Shown: in pieces, positions 40,816 through 48,934 of the stretch
Position numbering within the stretch: the stretch's first letter is position 1
How the letters are laid out: each line of letters begins with the position of its first letter
Assembly (NCBI GenBank): GCA_038250905.1
Contig: JBBSBV010000026.1
Span: 1 to 64,000, forward strand
DNA: 64,000 nt
DNA from: JAENVU01 sp038250905
GTDB lineage: Bacteria; Actinomycetota; Acidimicrobiia; IMCC26256; JAENVU01
Direction: 5' to 3'
Position numbers and translations under genes: made by a program
The notes under the pieces: model-generated
Seen by the model: only the letters and a program-made list of their open reading frames with translations
Databases searched by the model: none
Told to the model about the DNA's origin: nothing

Positions 40816-41697
40816 ATGAAGACGCATCCAGTCATCATCGAGGCCGCGCTCAACGGGATCACGAGCCGCGGCCGCAACGCGCGGGTACCCGTGCACCCCG
40901 ACGAACTCGCCGTCGACGCGATCGCCTGCATCGATGCCGGCGCCACGATCGTCCACACCCACGCCCACAACCTCGGCGCCCCGGTGGAGGACCTCGTCGC
41001 GGCGTATGCAGCGGCGTACGAACCGGTCCTCGCCGCGCGACCGGGGACGATCCTCTACCCCACCACCGGCCTCGGCACGACGTCCGCGCAGCGCTACCAC
41101 CACGTGAACGAACTCGCGAGCAGTGGTCTCATCCGGGCGTCGTTCGTCGACCCGGGTTCGGTCAACCTCGGGGGTACCGGCGCCGACGGCCTGCCGCCCG
41201 CGATCGAGTACGTGTACACCAACACCTTCGTCGACATCCGCTACGGGTTCGACCTGTGCGTCCGCCACGGCCTCGGGCCGAGCATCGCGATCTTCGAACC
41301 GGGCTTCCTCCAGGTGGTCCTCGCCTACCACGAGGCCGGTGCGCTCCCGCCCGGGACACTCGTCAAGCTCTACTTCGCGGCGGGCGGCTACCTCACCAGG
41401 GGGCGGCCGCTCTGGGGCGTGCCACCGATCCCCGAAGGCCTCGACCTCTACCTGGCAATGCTCGGCGACTCGGGTATCCCGTGGGCGATCGCGATCGTGG
41501 GCGGGGACGCGTTGGCGCACCCACTGACCCGGACCGCGCTGGAACGGGGGGCGCATCTCCGGATCGGGCTCGAAGACGATGCCGACGGTCCGGCCAACCC
41601 CGAGATGGTCACGGCCGCGGCCCGGCTCTGCCACGAGGCCGGACGCGAGGTCGCGTCCCTCACCCAGACCGAAGCACTGCTCGGCTTCCCGACCTGA
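40816..41697 (+). CDS. BKACE family beta-keto acid cleavage enzyme
   Basis: A 293-aa TIM barrel of the beta-keto acid cleavage family (3-keto-5-aminohexanoate cleavage protein type). It condenses or cleaves a beta-keto acid with acetyl-CoA at a zinc site. Zinc motif HTHAHN near residue 48, the SFVDPGSVN strand and RIGLEDD near the C-terminus are conserved. Which beta-keto acid is used cannot be read. ATG 40816 directly follows the dispersed repeat; no clear ribosome site is seen. It is convergent with the FAH-family gene (6-base gap). Confidence 0.88.
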   Translation: MKTHPVIIEAALNGITSRGRNARVPVHPDELAVDAIACIDAGATIVHTHAHNLGAPVEDLVAAYAAAYEPVLAARPGTILYPTTGLGTTSAQRYHHVNELASSGLIRASFVDPGSVNLGGTGADGLPPAIEYVYTNTFVDIRYGFDLCVRHGLGPSIAIFEPGFLQVVLAYHEAGALPPGTLVKLYFAAGGYLTRGRPLWGVPPIPEGLDLYLAMLGDSGIPWAIAIVGGDALAHPLTRTALERGAHLRIGLEDDADGPANPEMVTAAARLCHEAGREVASLTQTEALLGFPT

Positions 41698-41703
41698 TGC
41701 GCG

Positions 41704-42507
41704 TCAGGGCGCGGCGATGCGGTGCTCGATCGCACCGATGCCGTCGATCTCGACCCGCACGGTGTCGCCGATCGCGAGGTAGCGCGGTGGCGACATGGCG
41801 TGCCCGACGCCCGGTGGCGTGCCGGTGAACACCACGTCGCCCGGATCGAGGGTGATCGCCTCGGTGATGAACGCGATGATCCGCGCGACCGAGAACACCA
41901 TGCTCGCCGTGGTGTCCGACTGTCGGATCTCACCGTTGACGAGGGCCCGGATGCCGAGTTGCTGCGGGTCGGGGATCTCGTCGGCGGTCACGATCCAGGG
42001 CCCGATCGGCGCGAAGGAGTCGAGCGACTTGCCGCGGAGCCACTGCGTGTCGCCGAACTGCAGGTCGCGGGCCGAGACGTCGTTGCCGCAGGTGTAGCCC
42101 AGAACCACGTCCAGCGCGCGCGACTCGGGCACTCGTGCTGCGGTGCGGCCGATCACCGCGACCAGTTCCGCCTCGTAATCGAGGGCCTGGGTGATGGGCG
42201 GGTGGATCACGTCGTCGCGGGGGCCCACGATCGTGTTGGCGAACTTCGCGAAGAGCTGCGGTCGGTCGGGAACCTCGGATCCGGTCTCGGCCGCGTGTTC
42301 GGCGTAGTTGCGCCCGACGCAGATCACCTTGTTGGGCTTCGGCAGCGGGGCCAACAGCGCCACCTCGGCGAGGCTCCCCACCTCCGCTCCCCGGACGACG
42401 TGCATCGGATCGGTCCCGGCATCCCGGACGACATCGCCCTCCGCGTCTCGCTCGACGACGCCGGCGCGGATGGAGCCGTCGTCGCGACGGTACGAGACAA
42501 TGCGCAT
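41704..42507 (-). CDS. Fumarylacetoacetate hydrolase family protein
   Basis: 267 aa. Residues about 60-265 are an FAH domain: KVICVGRNYAEHAAETG, PQLFAKFANTIVGP, metal ligands in ALDYEAELVAVIG (Asp, Glu, Glu), NDVSARDLQ, and GDVVFTGTPPGVG. Members hydrolyse or decarboxylate acyl-pyruvates and 2-hydroxyhepta-2,4-diene-1,7-dioates in aromatic breakdown. ATG 42507 has a TACTCT box six bases upstream. It is divergent from smpB, with only 34 bases between the start codons. Confidence 0.9.
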   Translation of the reverse strand: MRIVSYRRDDGSIRAGVVERDAEGDVVRDAGTDPMHVVRGAEVGSLAEVALLAPLPKPNKVICVGRNYAEHAAETGSEVPDRPQLFAKFANTIVGPRDDVIHPPITQALDYEAELVAVIGRTAARVPESRALDVVLGYTCGNDVSARDLQFGDTQWLRGKSLDSFAPIGPWIVTADEIPDPQQLGIRALVNGEIRQSDTTASMVFSVARIIAFITEAITLDPGDVVFTGTPPGVGHAMSPPRYLAIGDTVRVEIDGIGAIEHRIAAP

Positions 42508-42513
42508 CGGCGC

Positions 42514-42519
42514 AGAGTA
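42514..42519 (-). promoter_or_regulatory. Leaderless -10 box TACTCT for the FAH gene
   Basis: TACTCT on the minus strand ends six bases before the ATG at 42507. It lies 10 bases from the -10 box of the divergent smpB gene, so the two polymerase sites overlap. Confidence 0.5.
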
Positions 42520-42529
42520 CGGCGCCCGG

Positions 42530-42535
42530 TAGCGT
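42530..42535 (+). promoter_or_regulatory. Leaderless -10 box TAGCGT for smpB
   Basis: TAGCGT ends six bases before the smpB ATG at 42542, back to back with the promoter of the FAH gene. Confidence 0.5.
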
Positions 42536-42541
42536 GCGGGG

Positions 42542-43003
42542 ATGCCACGGCAAGGGGACGGAACCGTCCTCACCAATCGCAAGGCCCGACACGACTACAC
42601 GATCCTCGACGTGTGGGAAGCGGGCATCGTGCTCGTCGGGTCCGAGGTCAAGTCACTCCGTGAGCATCACGCCAACCTGCAGGACGCGTACGCCCGCGTG
42701 GACGAAGGCGAGGTGTGGCTGAACGGCATGCACATCCTCCCGTACGCGTTCAGCCGGGCCGAGATCGATCCCGTGCGGCGCCGCAAGCTCCTGCTGAACG
42801 CCCACGAGATCGACGAGATCGACCGCAAGACCAAGGAACGAGGACTCACGATCGTCCCGCTCAAGGTCTATTTCAAGGACGGGCGGGTCAAGATCGAGAT
42901 CGGTCTCGCCAAGGGCAAGAAGAACTACGACAAGCGCCATGCCCTCGCCGCGCAGGATGCGAAACGCGACATGGACCGCGCGCTGCGCGGCCGGGGCGAC
43001 TAG
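42542..43003 (+). CDS. smpB: SsrA-binding protein SmpB
   Basis: 153 aa, the usual size. Binds tmRNA and brings it to stalled ribosomes. Conserved segments: NRKARHDYTILDVWEAGIVLVGSEVKSLR, NLQDAYARV, NGMHILPYAF, RRRKLLLNAHEI, GLTIVPLKVYFKDGRVKIEIGLAKGKKNYDKR and a basic tail. Its partner RNA ssrA is 940 bases downstream. The TAG stop overlaps the stop of the convergent site-2 protease gene on the other strand. Confidence 0.97.
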   Translation: MPRQGDGTVLTNRKARHDYTILDVWEAGIVLVGSEVKSLREHHANLQDAYARVDEGEVWLNGMHILPYAFSRAEIDPVRRRKLLLNAHEIDEIDRKTKERGLTIVPLKVYFKDGRVKIEIGLAKGKKNYDKRHALAAQDAKRDMDRALRGRGD

Positions 43004-43776
43004 CCGACCGGCGGCGCACCCGGCACCGACGCGGACGGTGCGATCAGCATGGGCTCGGCCGACACGAACCCGGAGCGGGCGGTCACCCGCGCGTACCGCA
43101 ACTCCGCGGTGGCGGTCCGGAAGACGAACACCCCCATGAGCGCAGTCCACAGCGACACGTACGGGATACCCACGAGCGGACCGATCAGGCCGGCCGCCAC
43201 CAGCGACCCACCGAAGCATTGGCCCACGCGCGTCGCGAACACGTCGGCGCGGGTCCGGTCTTTGGTCACTGCCCAGATACCGCTCGCCAGGATGCGTCCG
43301 CCGTCGAGCGGTGCGGCCGGGATCAGGTTGAAGGTGCCGAGCACCACGTTGACGAAGGCGAGCCAGTCGAACGCCGAGACGAGCAGCGCCGATCCACCGA
43401 GGGCGTGGGCGACCCCCGACCCCGCGAAGAACCCTGCGGCCAGCAGGTAGCTCATCGCCGGGCCTGCGGCGGCGATCCGGAACTCCGCGCCCGCCGACGG
43501 CATCGCGTCCGAGAGTTGGGCGACACCGCCGAGCAGCCAGAGGGTGATTCCCCGCACGCGCATCCCGTTGCGCTCGGCCACGACCGAGTGGGCCAACTCG
43601 TGCGCCAGGAGACAGCCGAGGAAGACCACGACCGTGGGCACGACCACCGCCCAGAGCACCGCGTCGGCCACGCCGTCGGTGAGGGCGAACCCGAGCAACC
43701 CGGCGATCACGATCACCGACCAGTGCACGGCGACCGGGATGCCGAAGATCCGACCGAGACGAAATGTGGCACGCAT
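43000..43776 (-). CDS. Site-2 protease family zinc metalloprotease (M50)
   Basis: 258 aa, about six membrane helices. Active site HELAH in LAHELAHSVVAERNG (near 60) and the second metal motif NLIPAAPLDGGRI (near 150). It has no PDZ or CBS domain, so it is the compact SpoIVFB/Rip3-like form. It would cleave membrane-embedded substrates such as anti-sigma factors; none is encoded beside it. It sits between smpB and ssrA and shares a CTAG stop with smpB. Confidence 0.88.
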   Translation of the reverse strand: MRATFRLGRIFGIPVAVHWSVIVIAGLLGFALTDGVADAVLWAVVVPTVVVFLGCLLAHELAHSVVAERNGMRVRGITLWLLGGVAQLSDAMPSAGAEFRIAAAGPAMSYLLAAGFFAGSGVAHALGGSALLVSAFDWLAFVNVVLGTFNLIPAAPLDGGRILASGIWAVTKDRTRADVFATRVGQCFGGSLVAAGLIGPLVGIPYVSLWTALMGVFVFRTATAELRYARVTARSGFVSAEPMLIAPSASVPGAPPVG

Positions 43777-43894
43777 GGTGGCCTCCTGCGGCGTCCAACG
43801 CCGGCGGTCAGTCTCGCGTTCCCGAGCCTTCGGGGCCGCCGCGGTTCAGGACCCTCTCAGTCCAACTCCGGGAGTCGAGCCGGGAAGGCCCGAG

Positions 43895-43900
43895 TACAAT
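43895..43900 (+). promoter_or_regulatory. Possible -10 box TACAAT for ssrA
   Basis: TACAAT lies 42 bases before the mature tmRNA 5' end, leaving room for a short leader removed by RNase P. No convincing -35 element is seen. Confidence 0.35.
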
Positions 43901-43941
43901 GGTCGGGTCGACCCTGCACGCGCCGGGACGGCACTTGACAA

Positions 43942-44293
43942 GGGGGTGCGTGGCTTCGATTTCGAGGATCGAGGTGGGAGAAGCGAGCCGACGTCGTCAG
44001 ATCGTCGTAAAAGAGCTGGCACAACGAATACTTGCTGAGGACAACCTCACACTCGCTGCTTAGAAATAAGTAGCGACGTTCCACCCGGCCCAGTCGCTCG
44101 GCCGGAACCGGAACGCCATCAAGAGTGACTTACCGCCGGGACGGGTCCCGTGGCCCGGCGGGACATCACAGCGGGACTGGGATCACCACACGCTGCCGGT
44201 GGGTAGTGGCGATCCGAGAACTCTCCACTGGCTGCGCTCGGAGAAGTCCCACCAACAACTTGAAAGACGGGGGTTCGACTCCCCCCACCTCCA
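43942..44293 (+). ncRNA. ssrA: tmRNA (transfer-messenger RNA)
   Basis: 352 bases. The 5' acceptor GGGGGTG (43942-43948) pairs with CACCTCC (44286-44292), with A44293 as discriminator; CCA is not encoded. The tRNA-like end has T arm GGGGG/CCCCC with TTCGACT. The tag frame reads ...KELAQRILAEDNLTLAA, ending at TAG 44061-44063. The exact resume codon is uncertain; the LAA end is the usual ClpXP degradation signal. It rescues ribosomes stalled on broken mRNA together with SmpB. Confidence 0.95.
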
Positions 44294-44303
44294 CTGCCGC
44301 AAC

Positions 44304-45116
44304 TCAGGACTGCGCGAGCCCTTCGCCCGTCAGGCGGTACATCGCCTCGTCGTCGGAGCTGCGCCACAGTTCGAGCATGCCGTTCCCCATGGGATCGCAG
44401 CTCGTCCGCATCGGCCCGTCGTCCTCCGCGATGGCGTCTGCGATCTTGGCGGCGGCCCGATCGACGGGCTCGAGCATCGGGTCGGCGTGCTGCACCTTCA
44501 GCTCGCGGGAACGCACCGCCATCGCGCGGTAGTCGTCGAACTGTTCGGCCGCGAGCGGCGCGTGCGTGCCCGCGAACATGTCGGTGTCGATCGGGCCGGG
44601 GAGAATCTCGATCGAGCGGATTCCGAACCGGGCCAACTCGACGCGCAGAGTCTCGGCGATCGACGATGCCGCGGCCTTCGACGCGCGGTACTCGCCGTAG
44701 AACGGCACGATCCCGAAGATCGAACTCGACGTGATCGTCGCGATCACGCCGGGTGCGTTCGCCTTGAGCACCGGGATCGCCGCTCGCGAGACGGCGATCA
44801 CCCCGAAGACGTTGACCTCGAACATCGCGCGCCATGAGTCGAGATCCGCGTGCTCGATCGGCACGTGGATCGATTCGGTACCGGCGTTGTTGACCAGCAC
44901 CGTGAGGTCGTCCGGGATCTCGATGGTGGCCGGGTCGGTGACGTCGAGGCGCGCCACACGGATACGACCGCCGGCCTCGGCGTCGAGGCCTGCTCCGTCG
45001 TCCGGATTCCGCATCGTGGCGACGACGTCGTACCCGCGATGCGCCAGCTCGACGGCGACCGCCCGCCCGATACCCCGGCTCGCACCGGTGACGAGTGCAC
45101 TCCCCCGTGGTTCCAT
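44304..45116 (-). CDS. SDR family oxidoreductase
   Basis: A 270-aa classical SDR: cofactor motif TGASRGIGRAV, NNAG, catalytic Ser in TSSSIFG, and YRASKAA for Tyr/Lys. The variable C-terminal part (about 190-270) resembles that of retinol or hydroxysteroid dehydrogenase-like SDRs. The substrate is unknown. ATG 45116 has a CAGACT box six bases before it. Its stop is 10 bases from the ssrA 3' end, tail to tail. Confidence 0.87.
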   Translation of the reverse strand: MEPRGSALVTGASRGIGRAVAVELAHRGYDVVATMRNPDDGAGLDAEAGGRIRVARLDVTDPATIEIPDDLTVLVNNAGTESIHVPIEHADLDSWRAMFEVNVFGVIAVSRAAIPVLKANAPGVIATITSSSIFGIVPFYGEYRASKAAASSIAETLRVELARFGIRSIEILPGPIDTDMFAGTHAPLAAEQFDDYRAMAVRSRELKVQHADPMLEPVDRAAAKIADAIAEDDGPMRTSCDPMGNGMLELWRSSDDEAMYRLTGEGLAQS

Positions 45117-45122
45117 GGCGGG

Positions 45123-45128
45123 AGTCTG
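45123..45128 (-). promoter_or_regulatory. Leaderless -10 box CAGACT
   Basis: CAGACT on the minus strand ends six bases before the ATG at 45116. Confidence 0.4.
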
Positions 45129-45132
45129 GCAG

Positions 45133-46035
45133 TCAGGCGCCGGTCGACGCACCGAGGATGGTCGTCCCGTCCACGTAGCCCAACTCCACCAGGCGGCTCC
45201 CGGCCCGCTCGATCGCGTCACGGAGCGGTGGGACCCGCGTCGGCGTCGAGAACCCTGGCAGCCAGTCGTCGTGGTGCGAGAGCACGACGGTGCCGGGGCG
45301 GAGCAGCCCGACCTGACGCGCCACGAACTCGGCGAGCGAACCCTGGATCGGCTCGCCGTCGAGGTTGCCCCGACCAGCGGCGGCGAGGATGGCAACGTCG
45401 GGAGTCAGCGCGTTGAGGATCCCGGTCCAGTGGCCCGACGTGTCCTGGTACAGCACCGAACCCTCGGACGTCTCGAACAGGTACAGCAGCGCGCCGCCGT
45501 CGCCGCGTGGGCTCTGCCCGGCCATCGAACCGAGGAGGTGGCCGATCGCCGGCTCCGACAGTTCGGCGGACAGGTACTTCCCGAGGTCGGCCATGCGGGA
45601 CTGCTGCTCCTGCCAGGTGACGCCGAGATCACCGAGGCACACGTCATCGGACTGCGCCATCTGGGTGTGCGACCACACGCAGCTGTGCTGGCTCGGGAAC
45701 ACCGAAACCGTGACCGACGGCGAGAGCCGCACCGTCTCCCCGCCCGCGACGCAGATCATGCGATTGGCGGCCACCCCGGCCTGCTCCATCATCCGGATCG
45801 TCTCGTAGCTCCCGATCAGGGTGGCATCGGTGTTCGCCATGATCCGTTCCGCGCCGTAGAGATGGTCGAAGTGCGAGTGGCCGATCACGATCCAGTCGCA
45901 CTCGTCGACGTCGTCGGCCCGCAGGCCCGACCCCGCAGCACCTTCCGCCCGATCGATGTACGCGTCGAGGAAGATCGTCAGCCCGTCAACGGCCAGACGG
46001 AACGTCGCGCACCCGTACCAATCCAGTGTCGCCAT
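45133..46035 (-). CDS. MBL-fold metal-dependent hydrolase
   Basis: 300 aa, UlaG-like MBL fold: WYGCATFRLAVDGLTIFLDAYID, metal motif HSHFDH, a later VLSHHDDWLPG. The long insert (about 120-190) with two Cys and the LGSMAGQSP region is not assigned. The start ATG lies 12 bases after the lipase stop codon and 16 bases separate it from the SDR gene, so they probably form one transcript. The substrate is unknown. Confidence 0.8.
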   Translation of the reverse strand: MATLDWYGCATFRLAVDGLTIFLDAYIDRAEGAAGSGLRADDVDECDWIVIGHSHFDHLYGAERIMANTDATLIGSYETIRMMEQAGVAANRMICVAGGETVRLSPSVTVSVFPSQHSCVWSHTQMAQSDDVCLGDLGVTWQEQQSRMADLGKYLSAELSEPAIGHLLGSMAGQSPRGDGGALLYLFETSEGSVLYQDTSGHWTGILNALTPDVAILAAAGRGNLDGEPIQGSLAEFVARQVGLLRPGTVVLSHHDDWLPGFSTPTRVPPLRDAIERAGSRLVELGYVDGTTILGASTGA

Positions 46036-46047
46036 GCCCCATGGCTA

Positions 46048-47196
46048 CTACTCCTCGGCCGCGAGTTCGTCGAACCAGTTTCGGAGGAGGACCGCGGCCG
46101 GGAGGAGCGAGGCGTCGTGGTCGACATCGCCGACACAGATTGCAGTCGCGTCGCCGCCGTGGGCGCGGAAGTTCTCCTGCAACAGCCCGGCTTGCGGCGG
46201 CGTCACGTCGACGTCAGCGGCTCCGTAGTACGCACGGATCGGCGCGCGTGGCGACCAGTCCAACAAGCTGTTCTCCCGGAGCCGCCGGACGAACCAGTGA
46301 TCGGTTCCCGCGTCATACGCGCCGAGGAAGTCGGGGTTGAACAGATCTCGGGGGTGACTCGGCAACGCCGCGACCGTCGCATCTCCGTCGCGCGAGCCGT
46401 CGAAGAGCGTCTCCGTCCGCGCCGCCCACTCGGGCGTGAGCACGTCCGTGACCGGTTCGCCGTACGCACGCGCGTAGGTGGTCGCGATCCACGCCAGGTA
46501 GAGACTGCAGTACACCGACTGTCCCGCGAGCGCGCCCGCCACCCCGAGACCCGCGAGGTCGACCGCGGCGGCGACGGGGGCCGACGCCGCGACGCTCAAC
46601 CCCGCGATCGGAGCCCGCTCGAGCGCGCGCTGGGTCGCGAGCGTCGCGTACCCGCCTTCGGAGTAGCCGGTGAGGAACAGACGCGACGGAACCTCCACGC
46701 CGCTGTGGTCCAGCACGGTCTTCGCGGCCGCGATGAAGTCGCTGACCACGGCGGCCATGTGGTCGGCGAGGTAGTAGTCGTGCGGCTCCTTGCTCACGCC
46801 GTACCCGAGATAGTCCGGCGCGAGGAGCAGGTAGCCGTGCCCCGCGAAGACTGCTGCGGGCAGAAGACCGTGGAACACATGCTTCGAAGATGGCGCGTTG
46901 GTCCCGAGCGACTCGGTGCCGTGCTGCCAACTCACGATGCCGCGGGCGTGCGCGCGACCGCGCGGCATCGCCAGGAGCCCGGATGCGGCGACCAATCGGC
47001 CGTCGACGGTCTTCGTGAGATACGCGAGCCGATACAGCGTGATGCCGTGCTCGGTCGGCAACTGTTTCGCAATTCCCCGGCGCCGGAACAGCACCCGCAC
47101 CACGAGATTCGGGTAGCCCCCGATCCGCGCGACTGCGACGGGATCACCTGGTGCCGACCCGGCTCGAGCCGGAATCGCAAGTCGAGTCCGGGTCAC
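46048..47196 (-). CDS. Lipase/esterase (secretory lipase-like alpha/beta hydrolase)
   Basis: 382 aa. It resembles the LIP (secretory lipase) family: GIVSWQHGTESLGTNAPSS, APDYLGYGVSKEPHDYYLADHMA, nucleophile Ser in LTGYSEGGYATLA, Asp near YYGAADVDVTPP, His in VDHDASLLP. The N-terminus has no clear signal peptide; a positively charged stretch LVVRVLFRRRGIA is odd for a secreted protein. GTG 47196 follows GGGAGGG at some distance. It acts on acyl esters; chain length is unknown. Confidence 0.8.
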   Translation of the reverse strand: MTRTRLAIPARAGSAPGDPVAVARIGGYPNLVVRVLFRRRGIAKQLPTEHGITLYRLAYLTKTVDGRLVAASGLLAMPRGRAHARGIVSWQHGTESLGTNAPSSKHVFHGLLPAAVFAGHGYLLLAPDYLGYGVSKEPHDYYLADHMAAVVSDFIAAAKTVLDHSGVEVPSRLFLTGYSEGGYATLATQRALERAPIAGLSVAASAPVAAAVDLAGLGVAGALAGQSVYCSLYLAWIATTYARAYGEPVTDVLTPEWAARTETLFDGSRDGDATVAALPSHPRDLFNPDFLGAYDAGTDHWFVRRLRENSLLDWSPRAPIRAYYGAADVDVTPPQAGLLQENFRAHGGDATAICVGDVDHDASLLPAAVLLRNWFDELAAEE

Positions 47197-47225
47197 GTGC
47201 CGATTCCCTCCCGCCGTGGTGGGTG

Positions 47226-47456
47226 CTACTCGAGCTCGGCCTTGATGCGTTCGAGCGTGGTGCGCATGCCGTTGCGGTTCGTCTTCCGCTTCACGTGGCC
47301 TCGGAACTTGGTGCCGACCGCGGGACCGGTTGCGCCGTCGACCCACTCGGCCTCGAACGTCTCCGGGCTGTACCGCCCGATCTTGGTCACGTCGCTCACG
47401 AGATCCCACACTGCGGTGGGCGGCGCGGCGATGTGCACCGTCACCGAATCGGTCAT
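47226..47456 (-). pseudogene. SRPBCC (polyketide cyclase-like) protein with internal deletion
   Basis: Only 76 aa, about half of a normal SRPBCC protein (near 140-150). The first 55 residues are the normal start (TVHIAAPPTAVWDLVSDVTKIGRYSPE...WVDGATGPAVGTKFRGH). They run straight into a tail NRNGMRTTLERIKAELE, which is how full-length members end (NxxGMRxTLERIKA). The middle, about 70-80 residues of sheet, is missing without loss of frame. It is probably non-functional. An ATG at 47480 inside the bioB end would add eight residues. It lies between bioB and the lipase gene on one strand. Confidence 0.65.
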
Positions 47457-47472
47457 CCGCTCGGTGACGTGA

Positions 47473-48456
47473 TCAAGCATCGACCGGCTCGAGGACGCGT
47501 GCCTTGAGGCCCATCGCCGCGAGCATCGCCCGATCGGATGCGTGGTCGGCACACGGCGTGGTGTCGGTGAGCATGATGTTGCGCTCGCTGGTGAAGATCG
47601 AGTTCGCACCGGCGAGGAAGCACAACGCCTGATCGGAGAAGCTCATGAGGTGGCGCCCGGCCGCGATCCGCACGACCGAGGCCGGCATCAGGATCCGCGC
47701 CAGCGCGATCATGCGCACGGTCTCGTCGGCATTGACGTCGGGCGCGTTTTCGAGCGGGGTGCCCGGTACGCGGGACAGCACGTTGATCGGCACCGAGTCG
47801 GGGTGCGGGTCGAGGGTGGCGAGTTGGTGGAGGAACGACACGCGGTCGGCGGTCGACTCGCCCATCCCGATGATCCCGCCGCAGCACACGGTGATGCTGG
47901 TCTCCCGCACCGCGGCGATGGTGTCGAGCCGGTCCTGGTAGGTCCGCGTCGTGATGACCTGGTCGTAGAACTCGGGCGAGGTGTCGAGGTTGTGGTTGTA
48001 CGCGTAGAGGCCGGCGCCCTCGAGCCGCTTCGCCTGCTCCGCGTTCATCATCCCGAGGGTCACGCACGTCTCCATGCCGAGCGCATTCACCTCTCGCACG
48101 ATCTCGATGACCCGGTCGAACTGAGCGTTGTCCTTCACGTCGCGCCACGCGGCACCCATGCAGAATCGCGTGACCCCGTTGGCCCGGGCCCGCTTGGCCG
48201 TGCGGACGACTTCGTCCACCTGCATGAGCGGTTCCGGCTTCACCCCGCTGTCGTTGTGCACCGACTGCGAGCAGTAGCCGCAGTCCTCGGGGCACGCGCC
48301 GGTCTTGATCGAGAGCAGTTGGTTCACGTGGATCACCGACGGGTCGTGGAACTCCCGGTGGACGGCGCCCGCGTCCCGCACCAGGTCGAGGAGCGGTTGC
48401 TCGAACAGGGTGGAGATCTCGTCGAGGGTCCAGTCGTTGCGCACTGCGGCGGTCAT
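47473..48456 (-). CDS. bioB: Biotin synthase
   Basis: 327 aa radical SAM enzyme that inserts sulfur into dethiobiotin. The 4Fe-4S motif is CPEDCGYC (C55, C59, C62) in IKTGACPEDCGYCSQS; further family motifs are RFCMGAAWR, YNHNLDTSPEFY, CCGGIIGMGES and RIAAGRH. All expected cluster Cys/Arg residues are present. The ATG at 48456 follows a TATCGT box at eight bases. No other biotin gene is in the window. Confidence 0.96.
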   Translation of the reverse strand: MTAAVRNDWTLDEISTLFEQPLLDLVRDAGAVHREFHDPSVIHVNQLLSIKTGACPEDCGYCSQSVHNDSGVKPEPLMQVDEVVRTAKRARANGVTRFCMGAAWRDVKDNAQFDRVIEIVREVNALGMETCVTLGMMNAEQAKRLEGAGLYAYNHNLDTSPEFYDQVITTRTYQDRLDTIAAVRETSITVCCGGIIGMGESTADRVSFLHQLATLDPHPDSVPINVLSRVPGTPLENAPDVNADETVRMIALARILMPASVVRIAAGRHLMSFSDQALCFLAGANSIFTSERNIMLTDTTPCADHASDRAMLAAMGLKARVLEPVDA

Positions 48457-48464
48457 GGGCGGTG

Positions 48465-48470
48465 ACGATA
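48465..48470 (-). promoter_or_regulatory. Leaderless -10 box TATCGT for bioB
   Basis: TATCGT on the minus strand ends eight bases before the ATG at 48456. No BirA-type operator is apparent. Confidence 0.4.
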
Positions 48471-48487
48471 CAGCCGCCTGCCGACGG

Positions 48488-48934
48488 TCATGCCCCTTGG
48501 GCACCTTCGTTGGCGAGCCAGGTCCCGGACACGCGGGCCCAGAACTCGGGCTGGGGGACGAACCCGAGCGACCCGTAGAACGCCTGGGCATCGTTGGTCT
48601 GGAGCCCGACGTGCTGGCCCGGCACCGCGGCCACCAGGCGGTCGACCATTCCGCCCCCGATGCCCTGGCGCCGGAAATCCGATCGCGTCCACACGTCGAC
48701 CAGGTAGGCGTTGCAGACACCGTCGGAGAGCAGGCGCGCCATCCCGACGAGATCGTCACCGATCCACGCGAGGCAGACATATTGCGAATGCGCGAACGAG
48801 CGCCGCAGCGCTTCGGGACTCCGGCCGTTGTCGAAATCGTCGGCGGCGAGATCGGCCTTCGCCCGGACCCAGTCCACGGCGTCGATCGAGTCCGCGAAGC
48901 GCACCCGGTCGGACCTGGTCCCGTCAGTCGTCAT
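48488..48934 (-). CDS. GNAT family N-acetyltransferase
   Basis: 148 aa. Acetyl-CoA motif YLVDVWTRSDFRRQGIGGGMVDRLV and closing QTNDAQAFYGSLGFVPQPEFW. The substrate is unknown. The ATG at 48934 overlaps the end of rsgA by 11 bases, so the two are co-translated. Confidence 0.85.
   Translation of the reverse strand: MTTDGTRSDRVRFADSIDAVDWVRAKADLAADDFDNGRSPEALRRSFAHSQYVCLAWIGDDLVGMARLLSDGVCNAYLVDVWTRSDFRRQGIGGGMVDRLVAAVPGQHVGLQTNDAQAFYGSLGFVPQPEFWARVSGTWLANEGAQGA

Noticed and set aside
43935..43940. TTGACA as a -35 box for ssrA
   Set aside because: It ends one base before the mature tmRNA 5' end, so it cannot be the -35 element of that gene; no -10 box follows at the right distance.
44731..47472. 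913-codon open frame on the plus strand across SDR, MBL and lipase genes
   Set aside because: It runs antisense through three unrelated, recognisable genes, which a real gene would not do.
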